In this document: piece after piece, positions 62,930 to 64,000 of the stretch
Layout: the number at the start of each line of letters is the position of its first letter
Numbering within the stretch: the first letter of the stretch is position 1
DNA from: Nigrospora sphaerica
Lineage: Eukaryota > Ascomycota > Sordariomycetes > Amphisphaeriales > Apiosporaceae
Length of the DNA: 64,000 bases
Reading direction: 5' to 3'
Assembly (NCBI GenBank): GCA_018287875.1
Contig: JAGVVL010000001.1
Span: forward strand, 8,122,001 to 8,186,000
The notes under the pieces: generated by a model
What the model saw: the letters and a program-made list of their open reading frames with translations, nothing else
What the model was told of the DNA's origin: nothing
Database searches by the model: none
Translations under genes and position numbers: made by a program

Positions 62930-63948
62930 TTACTCCTTGGCAGCACCGTAGAGTGTCTCCTGCAAGAGGGTGTCAGCAATTGTACCCGAATAGCGTACGG
63001 GCCGTAATCTCTTACCATAATGATACCAGAGATCTGGTAGGGGTCGGCGTTCGAGGCCGGGCGACGGTCTTCGAAGTAGCCGCAACCCTTGGCTGCCGTC
63101 TCGCGGGGAATGCGGATCGAGGCGCCACGGTTGGCGACGCCGTAGCTGAACTGGTCAATGGCGCCAGTCTCGTGGCGGCCGGTAAGACGCAGCTCGTTAC
63201 CCTCGCCGTAGACGGCAATGTGCTCCTTGTGGCGGGCCTCCAGCTTCTTGATGGCCGCCTCAATGTGCTTCATGCCGCCCTCGACGCGCATCTCCTCGGA
63301 CGAGAAGTTGGAGTGGAGACCAGCGCCGTTCCAGTCGCCAGGGATGGGCTTGGGCTGCACCGAGACCTTGGCGCCAAACTCCTCGGCCACACGGTGGAGC
63401 AGGAAACGTCCCATCCACAAGTGGTCGCCCATCTCGATACCCTCGCAGGGGCCGACCTGGAACTCCCACTGGGCGGGCATGACCTCGGCGTTGGTGCCCG
63501 AGATCTTGACACCGGCGTACAGGCAGGCCTTGTAGTGAGCCTCGACGATGTCGCGGCACACGACCTTGCCGGCACCCACACCGCAGTAGTAGGGGCCCTG
63601 GGGGGCAGGGAAGCCGGCGCGGGGCCAGCCGTAGGGGCGGTCCTCCATGTCGAAGAGGGTGTACTCCTGCTCCAGACCGAACCACGGCTTGTGGGCCGCG
63701 TGGGTCTGCATGAGCTTGGCACACTCATGACGGTGGTTGTACTTGTTGGGCGTGCCGTCGGCGTTCCAGCACTCGGTCAGGACCAGAATGTTGGGCGTGC
63801 CACGGAAAGGGTCGGGGAAGACGGCGACGGGTCTCAGGTAGACGTCAGAGTTCTCACCGGGGGCCTGGTTGGTCGAGGAACCGTCGAAGTTCCAAACGGG
63901 CAGGTCCTCGGGCTTGAAGACGCCATCCTCAGGCACCTTGGTGATGGT
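62930..63948 (-). CDS. Glutamine synthetase, 3' part (5' exons outside window)
   Basis: Two minus-strand exons are in the window, 63948..63016 and 62959..62930, encoding the C-terminal 320 aa. The bases 63949-64000 are an intron (ACTGAC branch site, CTGCAG acceptor), so the upstream exons with the rest of the beta-grasp domain lie beyond 64000. The enzyme makes glutamine from glutamate, ammonia and ATP and is the main nitrogen-assimilation step. Landmarks: [63 protein letters not shown] (substrate Glu site) and [16 protein letters not shown]. The last exon has 10 codons and ends ETLYGAAKE. It is eukaryotic type (GSII), probably a cytosolic octamer or decamer. Nothing looks damaged. Confidence 0.97.
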
Positions 63949-64000
63949 CTGCAGTGGACATGATGTCAGTAACGCAATTTTTTACGTAGGCCGAGCGGCC

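Noticed and set aside
62953..63963. 336-residue plus-strand open frame
   Set aside because: Exact antisense of glutamine synthetase; no family motifs, and it arises from GC-biased third positions.

Overview
The window reads as nuclear DNA of a filamentous ascomycete (Pezizomycotina, most probably Sordariomycetes). The genes have short introns with fungal signals (donors GTAAGT, GTGAGT and GTGCGT; branch sites CTAAC and CTGAC; acceptors CAG/TAG). They lie in GC-rich exons separated by long CT- or AG-rich leaders and many TACCTA/TAGGTA-type motifs. One degenerate gene carries stop codons of the type left by repeat-induced point mutation. No rRNA, recognisable tRNA, CRISPR array, intact transposon or bacterial-style operon was seen. 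Exon boundaries were chosen by hand from splice signals, reading-frame continuity and protein-family motifs. In every reconstructed gene the exon lengths sum to a whole number of codons.

Layout. 0.5-15 kb, all minus strand: a GT8 glycosyltransferase, a short-chain dehydrogenase, the autophagy lipid-transfer protein ATG2 (about 6.3 kb), and an FAD amine/polyamine oxidase. 15.9-16.9 kb: a RIP-like pseudogene. 18-26 kb, plus strand: a cytochrome b5-acyl-CoA dehydrogenase fusion, a MOSC-flavin reductase-2Fe2S ferredoxin fusion, and a secreted GH3 beta-glucosidase. 29-36 kb, plus: a SNF2-like ATPase with an altered Walker B box and a conserved protein of unknown function. 38.4-43.5 kb, plus: a SepH/Cdc7-type septation-initiation kinase. 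44.2-46.1 kb, minus: a type II membrane glycosyltransferase (GT31-like). 46.1-50.7 kb: a stretch with no convincing gene. 50.7-61 kb, plus: a NASP/Hif1-type histone chaperone, homocitrate synthase, a CDC50/LEM3 flippase subunit and an alpha/beta hydrolase. 61.3-62.4 kb, plus: a DUF218-like protein. 62.9 kb to the end, minus: glutamine synthetase, whose 5' part lies beyond the window.

These are mostly independent housekeeping genes and not a pathway cluster. Nitrogen and lysine metabolism (glutamine synthetase, homocitrate synthase), autophagy and membrane-lipid handling (ATG2, CDC50), septation (SepH-type kinase) and chromatin (NASP, SNF2-like) are represented. The most striking item is the MOSC fusion gene at 20.6-22.6 kb. 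There the only canonical splicing I can find that keeps the conserved Pro-Cys-Phe-Lys-Leu-Asn motif needs a 2-nucleotide microexon, which supplies two thirds of the conserved cysteine codon.
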